Assembly: GCA_030280995.1 (NCBI GenBank)
Contig: JASXTE010000016.1
Location: forward strand, 24,823,501-24,887,500
Direction of reading: 5' to 3'
DNA from: Hemileia vastatrix
Lineage: Eukaryota > Basidiomycota > Pucciniomycetes > Pucciniales > Zaghouaniaceae
DNA length: 64,000 nucleotides
Positions 41,474 to 53,200 of this stretch are shown here, piece after piece (position 1 is the stretch's first letter; each line of letters opens with the position of its first letter). The position numbers and the translations under genes are program-made. The notes beneath the pieces were generated by a model. It did not search any database. It saw only the letters and a list, made by a program, of their open reading frames with translations, and was not told the DNA's origin.

Positions 41474-42069
41474 AATAAGATGTAAAGGTTTTAATTTAAA
41501 ACAACTAAAATTATTTTCACACAAAAATTTATATAATCAATTTAGTTCAATTATAAAGAGAAATTAATTTATTGTTTTAACTACTTTCAGTAATTAATTT
41601 AATTGTAAATTATTTAAAGTGTGAATTTAATATTAATATAATAAATATTTATTTTAAATTGTTTAATAATTATATTGACACAATTAAGGGTCAAAAAAGC
41701 GTCCAATATTTATGGATAAAATTATATGATGAGTTGGATTTAATATCTAAGTTATATTAAATTAATTGGTATTACATTATAAGTTAAATATAATTAAGCT
41801 TATAATATTATAATTAATTTAATTAATTTTTTAGAAATATTAAATACATAGAAATGTGCCATGTTTTTATAGAATATAATGTTTGTTTATGTAATAAAAC
41901 TAATTTAATAATAAAATTAAATATAGCAATTATTTTATTTATTCATAAAATATTCAAAATTTTATTATTTAATAAAATAATTTATTGTAACTACATAGTG
42001 TTATTCCATTACATGATTTCAGTAATTTATTATATAAATTACTGGGCTCCTGAGATAGCCTGGGTGACA
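41474..42069 (-). repeat. 5' LTR of element C, part 2
   Basis: The rest of C's 5' LTR ends TTACTGGGCTCCTGAGATAG...GGGTGACA on the plus strand, aligning with ACTGGACTCCTGGAATAGCC in A. It is followed by the outer duplication TATCT. Confidence 0.82.
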
Positions 42070-42109
42070 TATCTGAACTCATAATAACACTTTATCAAAT
42101 GGCTTTGGT

Positions 42110-42830
42110 TTGCTTACCAATAAGGGATACAAATATGTTGGGTGGTATTATGATTGTATTTTGTTGGAGACAAGGATTAGATAAAGGCTATTCTCTTGGT
42201 ATGTCTGATAATATATTTTCCATTCTTAAAATCATTTCAAAAATTATATTTCTATAAGCATCTATTCTTTACTTAAAAAGTAATCTTGAGATGAAAAAGA
42301 TGATGATTTTTGCTTATGAGATACCTTACCCTCTTTCAATACTTTTGTTTCACTTCACCTCAAAAAACTATGAAATAAAGCTTTAGAAAAGAAAAATCAA
42401 CTTCCTACCAAAGTTGGAATAGAAAATTGGTGTGACTCCAAATGGGAAGAAATTAGCAACCAATATATTTTATTTTCAAAATTTATTATTGCTTATTCAG
42501 GATTCCATAATAATATTCATATTGATAGGAATGATGCCAATTATCTTACTTTTTTGAATTTTCTCATATATAAATCCAACAACTGAACAACCAATAACAT
42601 CTTCAGCTAAAATCAAAGGACATGGCTTATATTTTCCAAACCATCATTGAATGATTGATTTTGGTTTGGGAAATGGAGTTATTGAAACAATTTGTAATTC
42701 TTCACAGAATCATCACCAAATGACCAAAGATCCACCTGGCTTGGAATCTTGTCAAGAGTTCACACATTTTGGATGTTCTTTTTAAATAATTTAAAACTCA
42801 ATGCACTGAATAAACAAAGTAAAAAAATGA
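42110..42830 (+). pseudogene. TET/JBP-like dioxygenase remnant (probable)
   Basis: Two frames together resemble the TET/JBP family of Fe(II)/2-oxoglutarate dioxygenases expanded in basidiomycetes with KDZ transposons. One frame gives GFHNNIHIDRNDANYLTF, with the HxD iron motif at 42518-42526. The next gives MIDFGLGNGVIETI, then SSQNHHQMTKDPPG (possible second metal His, 42711-42716) and FTHFGCSF, where relatives have an Arg. Upstream, KMMIFAYEIPYPLSILLF may be its N-terminal part. There are several stops and at least one frameshift. The active family oxidises 5-methylcytosine. Recognition is from remembered motif patterns, so it needs a profile search. Confidence 0.5.
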
Positions 42831-43583
42831 TTTAAGTTTAACAGATATAAAAAAACATTATGTAGATCAAAAAATTATGGGGATTAGTAGAGTCATCCAA
42901 TATTGTTTATTTTTTCATAAATTTTTTATAAATAACTCTTATATTTCAAATTCCTAAAACAAAATAAAATTTAGAGCCAACAACCCTGTTTTGTATAAAT
43001 GGTAATCATGATAACATTAAATTTTTTCATGGGGTTCATCTTGCCTAAACTTGTGGAAAGGCCCAAGCTTAGTTTTTAGACTTGGCCCACATTTTGGCAG
43101 GATGAATTGTCATTACTTTAAAACTAGGGATATTGGTATATATTAGTTGTGTATATATATTAATTTATGTAATTATATTAAATTTTGGTTATTTTCACCC
43201 CTTACTTCAATAAAATTCAGGGGGGGTATTGCCAAATTTTCAAATCTGACATGTTAAATTGATGACTTAGTATTTTTTTAGAGTTTTGTTGACTTAGCTG
43301 TATTTAGAAATGTAAATTTAATGATTTGAATTTAAAGAAGAAAAAATTTATGAATTTTTCATTTTTTTTCAAAAAAAATTATCTAGAACAATGACTTTTA
43401 AGAATTAAGCATATATGAACTTATCACCAAAAAAAATAAAACAAAATTAATTTAAGCACAAAAAAGTTAATCTAAAATTTTGCAATAAAATGTTTCAAAT
43501 CTCAGTGAAAAGTGTGCCCCAAGGATTGATTATTAGCTTTAATGCATTCTATCAATAAAAACTTGTAAACAAAACAAAAAAAA
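42831..43583. other. AT-rich spacer
   Basis: No gene is recognised. GGGGGGTATTGCC at about 43222 resembles a Harbinger terminus (GGGGGTATC), and it may be the far end of the element that carries ORF1, but its flank does not repeat TATTA. Confidence 0.4.
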
Positions 43584-44921
43584 CTAGTTACCAAACATTT
43601 TCATTAAGTGTTCAATTTCCTCAATAAATCTATTAGCTTTATCACAATCACTCAAGAAATCTTTCTTTTTTGAACCTTCTTCAAGTTGATACTTGAGTTT
43701 CAATTTATCCAATAGGAAATTGTACTCAAGAGCCTTCTCCTCTTTCTTTATCTCGAATTTCTTCTCCTCCAAATCATGTGCCTTCTCATCCCTCTTTAAA
43801 GAAAACTTAAATTTCTTCTCCTCCAAGTCATGTGCCCTCTCATCCATCTATAAAGAAAGGCAAATTTTCTTCTCCTCCATGTCTTGTTCCCTATCATCCC
43901 TTTGTAAAGAGAGCTAATATTGTTTCTTTTGAAAGTTGAGAGTATCTCTTGTTACTTCAACTTTACCTAGAGTGAAATGGAATATTAACAAAAGAAAAAA
44001 AAAGATCACTTAATTATTAAGAGGTAAGCTATCACTTACTAGATTAACCTTTCTCAAGAGATTCATAAATTGAAGAAAAAGGGGCTTGGGAAAAACTATC
44101 TCTGTTGAGATTTAAAGTAGTTGATGGTCTTTGCTTTTTTTTGAAGAAACATTTTCTTCTTCATCATTGATTCTAGCTTCAGACTAACTTGCTTGAGGAT
44201 CCTGGGTTTGTAAGTTAGCCTTTTTAGAATTAAAAAAAATAAACAACTAGAAAATAAATAAAAACTTACTGGAGTGGGATCACATTGGTTTATATCACCA
44301 TAAGGATCTATTGGAAAGATATCTATATTCATTGGATTTAGAACAGGGGAGGCTTGAGTGGAGGAAGTGGATGGAAAAGATTTATTTTGAAATCATGTTC
44401 AGAGATAGCATTGTCACCATCCAAAACGTTGGCAGGATTAAAATCAGCTTGCTCTCCAAATAAGACATCCATCTCTTAATAGTATAAACATAGAGATTCA
44501 AAATTATCATCTATGGATTTTATGCCCTTTCTGATATAGATGTTGGTAATACCAAAACCAGAATAAAATGAAAGAGTCTTTGCCTTTTTGTATTTGGCTT
44601 GGTAATGCTTGAAATGTTCAGAAATCTTTTTAGGCAAAAGATCAATCCTTCCATTTGACTTATTTTAAATTCATTGGCCATTAGAACATAGCCATTGACT
44701 ATTGATGCAGGGGGATGTCCTACTTTAGTTGCATTCTCAGTAACAAAACAAGAATAATAACTAGTTTTTATTTTTAGCCAGTTGATAAGTATGAGATGAT
44801 CATCTTTTTTTACCTGAAAAGTCTTTGATTTCTCAGATGAGCGGGGGAAAGAGGGAGTGATGGGATTTGAAGAATAACTGGGAGAAGGCTGCCTTTGAGA
44901 AGAACTATGATGACAGGGCAT
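43584..44921 (-). pseudogene. Harbinger ORF1 (SANT/Myb-like) remnant
   Basis: It is read from MPCHHSSSQR at 44921. After a Ser/Pro-rich start comes KKDDHLILINWLKIKTSYYS, then FVTENATKVGHPPASIVNGY and VLMANEFKI, the pattern of the DNA-binding ORF1 protein of fungal PIF/Harbinger elements. Two introns are visible: 44220-44269 (50 bp) and 43966-44039 (74 bp). The C-terminus is a coiled coil with a repeated unit (DEKAHDLEEKKF, twice, plus weaker copies upstream). In-frame stops at about 44184 and 44115 mark it as dead. ORF1 binds the transposon ends and assists the transposase. Confidence 0.62.
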
Positions 44922-45206
44922 GTTGAGATATTTGAAGATGAAAAGGAGAAGAAAAAAACAGATGAGATGGGGAGGGGCTTTGAACAGAAATGAATAGATA
45001 AGATGGGAGTGAGCAGCAATGTAGGGAGGCTGGCACATCCAGAAAGTTGTCCAAGATGTGGTTATGAAAAAATGAGGATAAAGATGTCAGATAGAGGTGA
45101 ATATTGACATGTAAAAGGTCTAATAACCTAATTTTTAGAAAAATTAATTGCAGTATAATTATTTTTATCCAAGATTAATTTAATTGTGGATTGGTCAACA
45201 TTGATA

Positions 45207-45216
45207 CCCCCTATTA
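45207..45216. other. Harbinger terminus with TATTA target site
   Basis: ATTGATACCCCC followed by TATTA (45212-45216) repeats the terminus and flank seen at 14913 and 15695. It bounds the element carrying the ORF1 remnant. Confidence 0.6.
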
Positions 45217-45425
45217 TATGGGTTATATTTTTTGGGGAAGGTTTTCACTTGGAAATTTTTCTTCCTTATCAGATTGGTAATTCAAATAAAAATTTAGCTA
45301 CATTTATGAAGTTTAAGGAAAAACTTTAATTAAAATTTCCTCAGAGATTTATTTAAAATGATAATTTTGGTTAGTGCAAGAATCTTTTAATTCAACAATA
45401 ATTGTTTATGGAGTGGTAGGTAACT

Positions 45426-47020
45426 ATCAAGGGGTTCTTTTGGTCTAGAAGATTGGTTTAAGGTTTTTACAAGGGTTTTAAGGATTTTAATGGTTTCTCA
45501 ATGAAAAGTACGTATTTACAAATCAATATGATTGTTTTACTCAAATATAAGGGGTAGTGTCAAGGTACACTTTTGGTCTAGAAGATTTGGTATGAAGTTT
45601 CTATGAGGATTTTAAGGATTTTAAATAAACTCTCAAAAATTTGGTACATATTTCTTAATCTAAGTGATTTGTTACTCAAATATAAGAGGTAGGGTTCAAA
45701 TATTGTTATAAGTTATTGATTAGAATTACGCTCTTGTAACTACTAATGAGATAAGATATAAAAATAAGTATTGTGTAGTAAATAGTAATAATAAAGTAAG
45801 TTGGTAAAGGAATGAATAAAAAACAACCAAAAGAGAGGCCTTATATAGGCAAAGGAGGGACAAAGCACGGCAATCAAATTCAGAAAACAGTAGTATGAGA
45901 GAGAGAGAAAAAGAATATTCCAGAAGGAGTATTTTAAAATAATAAAGTTGTTCTAAAAAGAAGGCATCAAAAAGATGTATTTACAGAGTATGTCAAAAAT
46001 ACATCAATTTATTTAATATTTACTGTAGAAGTCAATTCTAAATAAGAAATTTTAGTTTTTGTATATATTTAATATTATTTGAATATTAAAATCTTATTTT
46101 AATTTAAAATCTATTTTTTAATATAAATCTTTATTTCTTCCAACCTGTCAAATGAGCACGGTGTTAGAGAAAAAATATAAGGGACAATTTTATATTTAAT
46201 TTTAATTATTCATTTAATTTTATCATTCTGTAATTAGTTAAATTATTATAAGTAATTTTAATATAACTAATTTATAATTAAATAATTAAAATGATAAGGT
46301 GCGGCTTCATCCAGTAAATAATTAATTATTTCACTGGGTGAGTCTAGTAATCTGGCTGACAGGTAGATTTTAAATATTAATATAGATTATAGACTAGAAT
46401 TACGCTATTGTAAATACTAATGTTATAAAATATAGAAATAAGTGTTGTATTGTAAGTTTAATAAAAAAGTAAAGTAATTGAAGGAATGTCTTGAAAAGCA
46501 CAAAGTAAGAGGCCTTTTATAGGCAAAACATGAGGGAATAAAATATACAGAATTTACACCATCTACTGTAAGAGTGTGAGAAAAAGGATAACAACAAAGG
46601 AGTACATATATGACATAAGAAATAAATAAACTGGTACTTCAACAAGGGCATCAAAATTATAAGCAATAAAGTTTGAGTTCCTTGGACTGTCACAATTAAT
46701 TACACAATAATTAATTAATTATATTACTTTCACGGTATTCCAGATCTCTCACTGAGGTAATATAATTGTTTTAAAGTTTTTTCATTATAATTTTTTTTTT
46801 TATTCCCATTCACTTATACTATTGAGCACGGTGTTAGGGAGTAAAATTTTAGGGGACATTTTATTTACACTAATTATTTATACTACTTATTGTACTTAAC
46901 TAGTTAATTGTAAGTAATCCTTAAGTAGATAATAAATTATTATTAAGGAGAAGGGGCGTGACTTCAACTCAGTAAAATAATCAATTATTTTACTGGTTAA
47001 GTCTAGTAGCCTGGCTGAAA
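45426..47020 (-). repeat. Stacked LTR fragments, family J
   Basis: Three partial LTRs stand in tandem: about 45426-45560, 45561-46361 and 46362-47020. The first two share TCTAGAAGATTGG-type starts and AAGGATTTTAA. The last two share GAATTACGCT, an AGGCCTT-TATAGGC box, GAGCACGGTGTTAG and the end GTCTAGTA.CCTGGCTGA. They resemble a distant A-type LTR. No internal region remains. Confidence 0.65.
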
Positions 47021-47221
47021 GTTACTCTGATTCCTCAAATTATAAAAAATCAGTTGTGGACCTTTTACCTGTACAGATCTAAAAGACCCACTGTAAGGTT
47101 CCTTTCAGGTTACCTCATGGTTTACTTTAAGATTGCTCAAAAACAACTTGCCGACTAGTTGTATTAATTTTCACCCTGTGCAAGGATCTAGATGTCTTGG
47201 TAAACAGGCTTAAGGCTAAAG

Positions 47222-47727
47222 GGGGTATCAGAGACCCAAAAGATTTTAAAAACTTTTTTAAAAGAGTTTGATCAATTAGAGGATTATTTGGTCAGTAAAA
47301 AAGATTTCAGTGACACTAGTGCATCATTACCTTGGTTTTGTAAGGCACTAGCACCTGAGGTCAAAGATTGGGCAAAGAGGCGCCATGATAATGAAGGAAA
47401 ATTGGTTAGAAAGAAAAATGGGGATTACAAGTATCCAGGATTGGAGGCAGTGGAAACAGCAGGGAAGCTGAAATTAAGTTGTGTTGGGTAGAGCACTGAG
47501 AAGCTAGGGATTCTTTAGATAATGTAGAGGTGGTAGAGGTTTTTCCAAGCACTGGATCATCTTTTTCAGTGTTGACCCCAACAGCTAAGACAAAATCAAG
47601 GAATTGGAGAAGAAGTTGAGTGAAGCAGCTAAACTCAAGCCAAGATTTACTCCTCAAACATCACGCTTCTCTTCTATGGTTTGTTATTATTGTTATAAAG
47701 AAGGCCATACAAGGTTTAACGCGCCAT
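47222..47727 (+). pseudogene. Gag fragment of an unplaced gypsy element
   Basis: An open piece (47288-47491, SLPWFCKALAPEVKDWAKRR) is followed, after stops and a shift, by a zinc-knuckle-like CYYCYKEGHTRFNAPC near 47680-47727. H's LTR begins inside this knuckle. It is a Gag remnant whose LTR partner is not identified. Confidence 0.6.
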
Positions 47728-48517
47728 GTGACACTCGAGGCAAAAGCAGCTCATTAAATCAATAATAAGAGGCTTTAAATCCATACTCAAAGCGCAGAAA
47801 GCAATTCCCCATAGCAACTGCGACTTTCCTTTGTTTACTCGCTTTTCAACTGCGCTAGTCTAAACTCTAAATCTAAATTGGTTAATCTCTCAATAGTGTG
47901 TCTTAGTATTTTTCTCAATAAGTGACGCACAGCGCAATAGTCAATGTAATAGTTCATTAAAAGGTTTATGAAATGTCTGTGAATTATTAAGGGGTAGTGA
48001 GCATGGATGGAATGGTTAGTGGAGGATTAGGGGGTTAACAGATGTTAGTGAGGAGGGTCCAGGTGTAACAGATGTATTTTAATGGTCTGTGGTGTGCGGA
48101 ATAGTGGATGGGTATGAGGTCAATGCGAGGAGGAGTAAAGGATATAAAAGGGGTTGGGTTTTGGGTTCGATACTCTTTAGAATTAAATTATAAAACATAT
48201 TTATAGTTAATAGTGGTAAAAGTTTTAAGTTAAATCATTATTATTGTATCTTTCCTTATCTTCTCAGTAATCATTCCTAAATCCTAAAGCCTTTGATTAT
48301 TGAGAATCCAACCCTTTGTGAGATCTTAAGAATTTTAACCTTACCTTTAAATTATATTAGAATTCTTCTCGAACATAATTTGAAGCATTAGTTCTTCCTT
48401 TGAGTCATCTTTGAATCGCTTCCTCAAATAATTCCTCTGTGCTTTGAAGAAGTCTCTAAACTCCTGATCTAACTTACAGGAACATCCTCGACCTTGTGCG
48501 TAGGTCGTCCGGTGACA
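47727..48517 (+). repeat. 5' LTR of chromovirus H (probable)
   Basis: TGTGACACTCGAGG...GTCCGGTGACA is 791 bp. It is placed by the near-inverted ends, the TATA box, and the primer site that follows immediately. No second copy is inside the window, so the limits rest on these signals only. Confidence 0.6.
48143..48149 (+). promoter_or_regulatory. TATA box of element H
   Basis: GATATAAAAGG lies about 30-36 bases before AGAATTAAATTATA, so transcripts should begin at or just before that string. Confidence 0.6.
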
Positions 48518-48518
48518 G

Positions 48519-48532
48519 TATAATTTAATTCT
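48519..48532 (+). other. Self-priming primer site of element H
   Basis: TATAATTTAATTCT lies one base after the LTR and is the exact complement of 48179-48192, the expected 5' end of the transcript. This is the Tf1/sushi arrangement in which the mRNA folds back to prime its own reverse transcription. Confidence 0.65.
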
Positions 48533-48591
48533 CCGTAGTTCTCATTCTTTGCACTACTATATCCTTTTCAGGTTTTTTTTTGATGCTTAAA

Positions 48592-48814
48592 ATGGCACCT
48601 GTTCAACGCACTCCTCCTACAGGCGCTACTACTAGAGCTCACGCCAGAGGCAGGCCAACAGCCACACGGTCTGTTTCCCGCACTCACTCCCTGGAACCTC
48701 TCAACCTTAGGGAAGGGCAACATTCAGTCCAATCTGTAGAAGACATCCCACAAGATTTTGATTATTCTAGTGATGATGAAGAAGGTGAGGATACAATGCA
48801 CGAGGCACCATCTG
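48592..48814 (+). pseudogene. Gag of element H, 5' piece
   Basis: It starts MAPVQRTPPTGATTRAHA and runs through a Ser/Asp/Glu-rich segment (QDFDYSSDDEEGEDTM) to the ATCTG target site of element G. The frame resumes exactly at 57659 after the second copy of ATCTG. Confidence 0.8.
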
Positions 48815-49991
48815 TGTCAGTATAGTCTAGTATATAAGTATGATATAATAGTGTTTATTTATGGTCCTACTACTTATTGATAAATGATTTAGTGATTAAA
48901 CCTCAGGGGAAGACTAATAAAATAGTTATACTCAAATAAAACTCACAATAATTGGATTTTAATGCGTGCTAGTGGTGGAAAATAGATATATAAAATATAG
49001 TTATAGCTTATATAAAGATAATATAAATTTATAATGGCTTTATAATATATTTCTAAATGCTAATAATTGTATTGAAGTGTTTGTTTGAATTGTAGTAATT
49101 TAATGATGATAAATAACCATCAAAATCCCTTCTTACTTATACCCAAATCAACTGGAGTGCACAGACCTTCAATCCAGATGATGTCACTGCTATCCCCGGC
49201 AATTACAGCACTGTGAGGGCCCATAACCTCCCCATGGCGTCCACTTTAAGCAGTTTCAACACCCAGACCTCCAGTAAGGACCCTCCATCACTATTAATAA
49301 TAACACAGATCTATACCATAAATAGAAAATCCAGATAAAAGTGGATACCATAAAGAAACAGGTAAAATAAACAATCAAAAAGAGATTTAATGAAACCAAA
49401 AGCATATAAAGGAAACAAATAAAATTTACAAGCCCCCAATAACATCCCCAAGCATCCATATTAACCCAGAAATGTCCTTCCAACCCATAAATCCCTGAAT
49501 AACCATCCAAGAAAGTAAATTAAGTTGTCCAAACTGGGTGTATGCGCCTGATATAGGTGTCTATGCTTCTGTAGGCATTGTGAGTCCACTGATTTTGTCC
49601 ATATGACCTAAAATAAGCAGAAAAACAAAGGTTATAGGCTATTAAGGGGCTAAAACCCACTTATATACCTAAATATACATAATATACTGCATATTTCACT
49701 GAATATGAGATTTATGTATACATATAAGCTTATGTATGTCAATAATTACATCATATCACTTAAGATAAGTATATTATGACTCCATTAACACCTTAATAGG
49801 TATTATTAGGCCATGGATAAGCTATTTAAACTACTATAAGTTATATAATAGAATAATAATTATATATATATATAATAAAATAATATATATTATTATTTTA
49901 ACCTTATTTTTAAGATATAAGCTTAATTTACTTAAGGTTATCTTATTTTCAGCACAAGAAATACTCAGTCCTAGGGATATCTAGGCTGACA
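48815..49991 (-). repeat. 3' LTR of element G
   Basis: This 1177-bp LTR is very similar to 56486-57658 and to the solo LTR at 19459-20634. Confidence 0.92.
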
Positions 49992-50049
49992 CTCCCTCAC
50001 CCCAAAAAATAAAAATAAAAAAATGTTAGAACATTTTAATTAAAAGTAA

Positions 50050-50272
50050 GGAGTGAAATAATAAAAATTAAAAATAATTTTTATAATACATATACTGAAA
50101 AAACATTATTATTTGGATTTAAATTTTTTCAAGAGATTTTTAAGATCAGAGATTTCATTTTCTGGAATACACTGGTCATATTCACTTGATTTATTTTTAA
50201 ATCTTAATAGATACTCAACTCCCTTTTCTTTAGTAGGTGTCTCTTTTTAATTATCTTTTCAATCTCTGCCTT
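50050..50272 (-). pseudogene. Broken chromodomain end of element G
   Basis: After the Pol frame stops at 50273, the sequence still aligns with the C-terminal chromodomain of A (IEKIIKK, then a shifted stretch matching the Arg-Tyr-Lys-Asn-Lys and Lys-Phe regions), but with several stops. Confidence 0.5.
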
Positions 50273-53200
50273 TTAAACTATTTCTTCAGGTTGATGTTTA
50301 TGCCTTCCTGATCTTCTTGGAAATAGAGCAGTATCATTAGAATGGTATGGTTTTATAAGAGAAATAGGAAATACTGGATGTTTTCTATCATATGGTGCAT
50401 ATAGAATAACCTCAACAGCATTATTACCAACCATCTTTTTAACTACAAATGGCCCAATAAATGGATCCTTCAATTTAACATTACCATTTAAATTGAAATG
50501 TAGTGTTGAAATAAGGACTTCATCACCCTCTTTGAACATTTGTTCTTTATGGGCTTTATCCCATCTTTTCTTTTCATACTCAAACGCCTTATTTATACAT
50601 TCTTGAGCATGTTTTCTGCATAATTCCTGCATCTGAAGAAAAGATTTAGTACCTGGATAGATATCCAATCTAGGTAACTTATTAAGAGTTTTAGCAGGGG
50701 TATTAGGTACATAACCCAACCATAACTCAAATGGCTTCTTGCCAGTGACAGAATGTACTGTACTATTGTATGCGAATTCTAAACCTGGGATAAAGGTTAC
50801 CCAATCATGCGTGAATTTGTCATTGTCTTTAAAATTAAGACCACAAGCACAATATCTTCTTATCATATCCTCTAAAGGTTGTATCATTCTTTCTGCTAGC
50901 CCATCAGTCTGTGGATGGTGTGCTGTAGAAAGTTTTAATTGACACCCTGAAACATCCATAAGTGATGTCCAGAACTCAGAAGTAAATTTGGGATCTCTGT
51001 CAGAAACTATTGCTTTGGGGAAACCTGCTGTATTTAACATTTGTGTCCAGCATAAAAAAGCTAAGTCCTTTGCAGAAACCTCTTTGTGGGTAGGAATAAA
51101 CTTACACATCTTTGTAAATCTATCTACAATTACCCAGCAGGAGTTATAGATCTTATGCCCTGCTATTGGCAAACCTGTTACAAAGTCCATGTTAATGATT
51201 TCCCATGGAGCTTTTGGTTGCTCAATTTGTTGTAATAAACCAGCTCTTTTTCCTGTTAATCTTTTAGATTTTTGACAAGAATCATATGTTTCAACATATT
51301 TCTGAACATCCTCAGACATGTTAATCCACCAAGCTGTGTTTTTTACTCTGGTTAATGTTTTATGGTAGTCAAAATGACCTGCTAATATATCATCATGACA
51401 TATACTTAACATTAACTCCTTCATTGAAGGGGGAATTACAATTACATTACTTAATTTTTTCCTGTAATATATAAAACCATCCTCAATGGAAAATTTTCCT
51501 TTTTCTAATGCCTCTTTATACTTAATTGGTAATGTTTTTATTAAAACATTCATTGAAGCATTAGATGAATCATTTATTATTGTAGTTAATCTACTCAATT
51601 CAGGATCTGAATTATAATTATCAAGAATTGATTGTATAAACTCATCCTCAAGATCTACAATATAAATGCCATAAATGTTAATAATCTCTGACTCAGGAAC
51701 ATAAGCAGGATTATCATCATTATTAGGCAGAGGTACTCTAGATAACAGATCTACATTAGAGTGTAAGGTTCCTGCTCTATGTGTAATAGTCATCCGGCCT
51801 CTGTATTCTTGTACAGCAAATTGCCATCTAAACATGTGTCTATTAGGAGTTTTCATGTTTAAGAGTGACTTAACTGCACTACAGTCAGTGATTAACGCAA
51901 ATTTTTGGTCTTCAAGGTAATAATGTAGCTTTTCAAGAGCCCATACTACTGCCAAACATTCAAGTTGAGTATAACCATATTTCAATTCACCACTTCTCAG
52001 AGTTCGTGAAATATAGCAGATTACTACTTCTGACATTTTACCTTCAATAAGTTGTTTTTGATGCAAAGCAGCACCCAGTCCAATAAAACTTGCATCTGTA
52101 TATAATACAAAAGGTAATTGGAAATCTGGTAATCCCAAGATAGGAGCTGTCATTAAACATTCTTTCAACTTATCAAAAGCTTGTTGTCTTTCTGTATTCC
52201 AAATGAAAGCTTCTGATTTCTTTATCAGTGTCGTCAGTGGTGCAGCAATTGATTGGTAGTTTTTTATATATTGTCTATAATAACCACACATTCCAAGAAA
52301 AGATTGTACATCCTTCACATTTTGAGGAATTCCAATATTCTTTATTGCAGCCACTTTATTTTGGTCTACACATATTTGTAAGCCAGATACAATATGACCA
52401 AGCACTTTTAAAGATTCAAACCCAAATTTACATTTTTTCAATGCAAGGGTCATTTTTATTTCATCCATTTTCTGAAATACTTTCCTTAAATGGATTAAGT
52501 GTTCATCAAGAGTTTTTGAGAACACTATGATGTCATCAATGTATACCATTAACCATCCTTCAATCATTTCATTATGGAATGTTATATCCATTAACTTCTG
52601 AAACACTGATGGAGCATTTTTTGGTCCAAATGGCATTCTGACATACTTATAAATTCCCATGTGTGTTGTTATCAACAAAAAGTTCTGTGAATTCTTTTCA
52701 ACAGGAACTTTATGGTACCCTTTATTTCCATCTAGGCAACTTATATATTTAGCACCTTTAAGGGTAGTATGTATAGAGGCAATCCTTGGCAAGGGATAAA
52801 TATCATCTACTGTAAATGTATTTAATGCTCTATAATCACCGCACAGTCTTGCTTTATCTTGTTCATAAGAAATTAGCACTAGTGATATTACACAATATTT
52901 TGGTGTAGTTTCAACCTTCTCAAGAATGTTCATTTGTAATAACATCTTAATATTATCCTCTATGTCTTTCCTCTTCATTGGTGAAGCAGGGTATGGTTTC
53001 TTTTTAAGACTAGCAGGAATATTATCCATATCACAGGTTAAACTAATTATCATTTCATGATCTTTTACAAGGCCAAATTCATTTGTACCATGTGCAAAAG
53101 CCATTGGAAAAGCTTTAATTAATTCCAAAATATTATCTTTCTCAGTTTTACTTATCTGAGTGCCAAATGATGCTTTTGAAATTTCTGTTTCCAGAGGTTC

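Larger units (their letters stand above)
22266..42069 (-). mobile_element. Ty3/gypsy element C with nested insertions
   Basis: The outer ends carry a matching 5-bp duplication TATCT (22261-22265 and 42070-42074). In minus-strand order the parts are: 5' LTR (42069-41474, 40174-39562 and 26513-26504), leader (26503-26473 and 25333-24775), gag (24774-22477), and the last 211 bp of the 3' LTR (22476-22266). Protease, reverse transcriptase, RNase H, integrase and most of the 3' LTR are deleted. Three elements sit inside it: solo LTR 25334-26472, element B 26514-39557 and solo LTR 40175-41468. C is close to A but heavily mutated, and both LTRs have lost the terminal TG/CA (now TA). Confidence 0.85.

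Noticed and set aside
42110..42830. Calling this stretch part of the Harbinger ORF1 element
   Set aside because: The motifs differ from the ORF1 and DDE proteins, and the strand is opposite to the ORF1 remnant.
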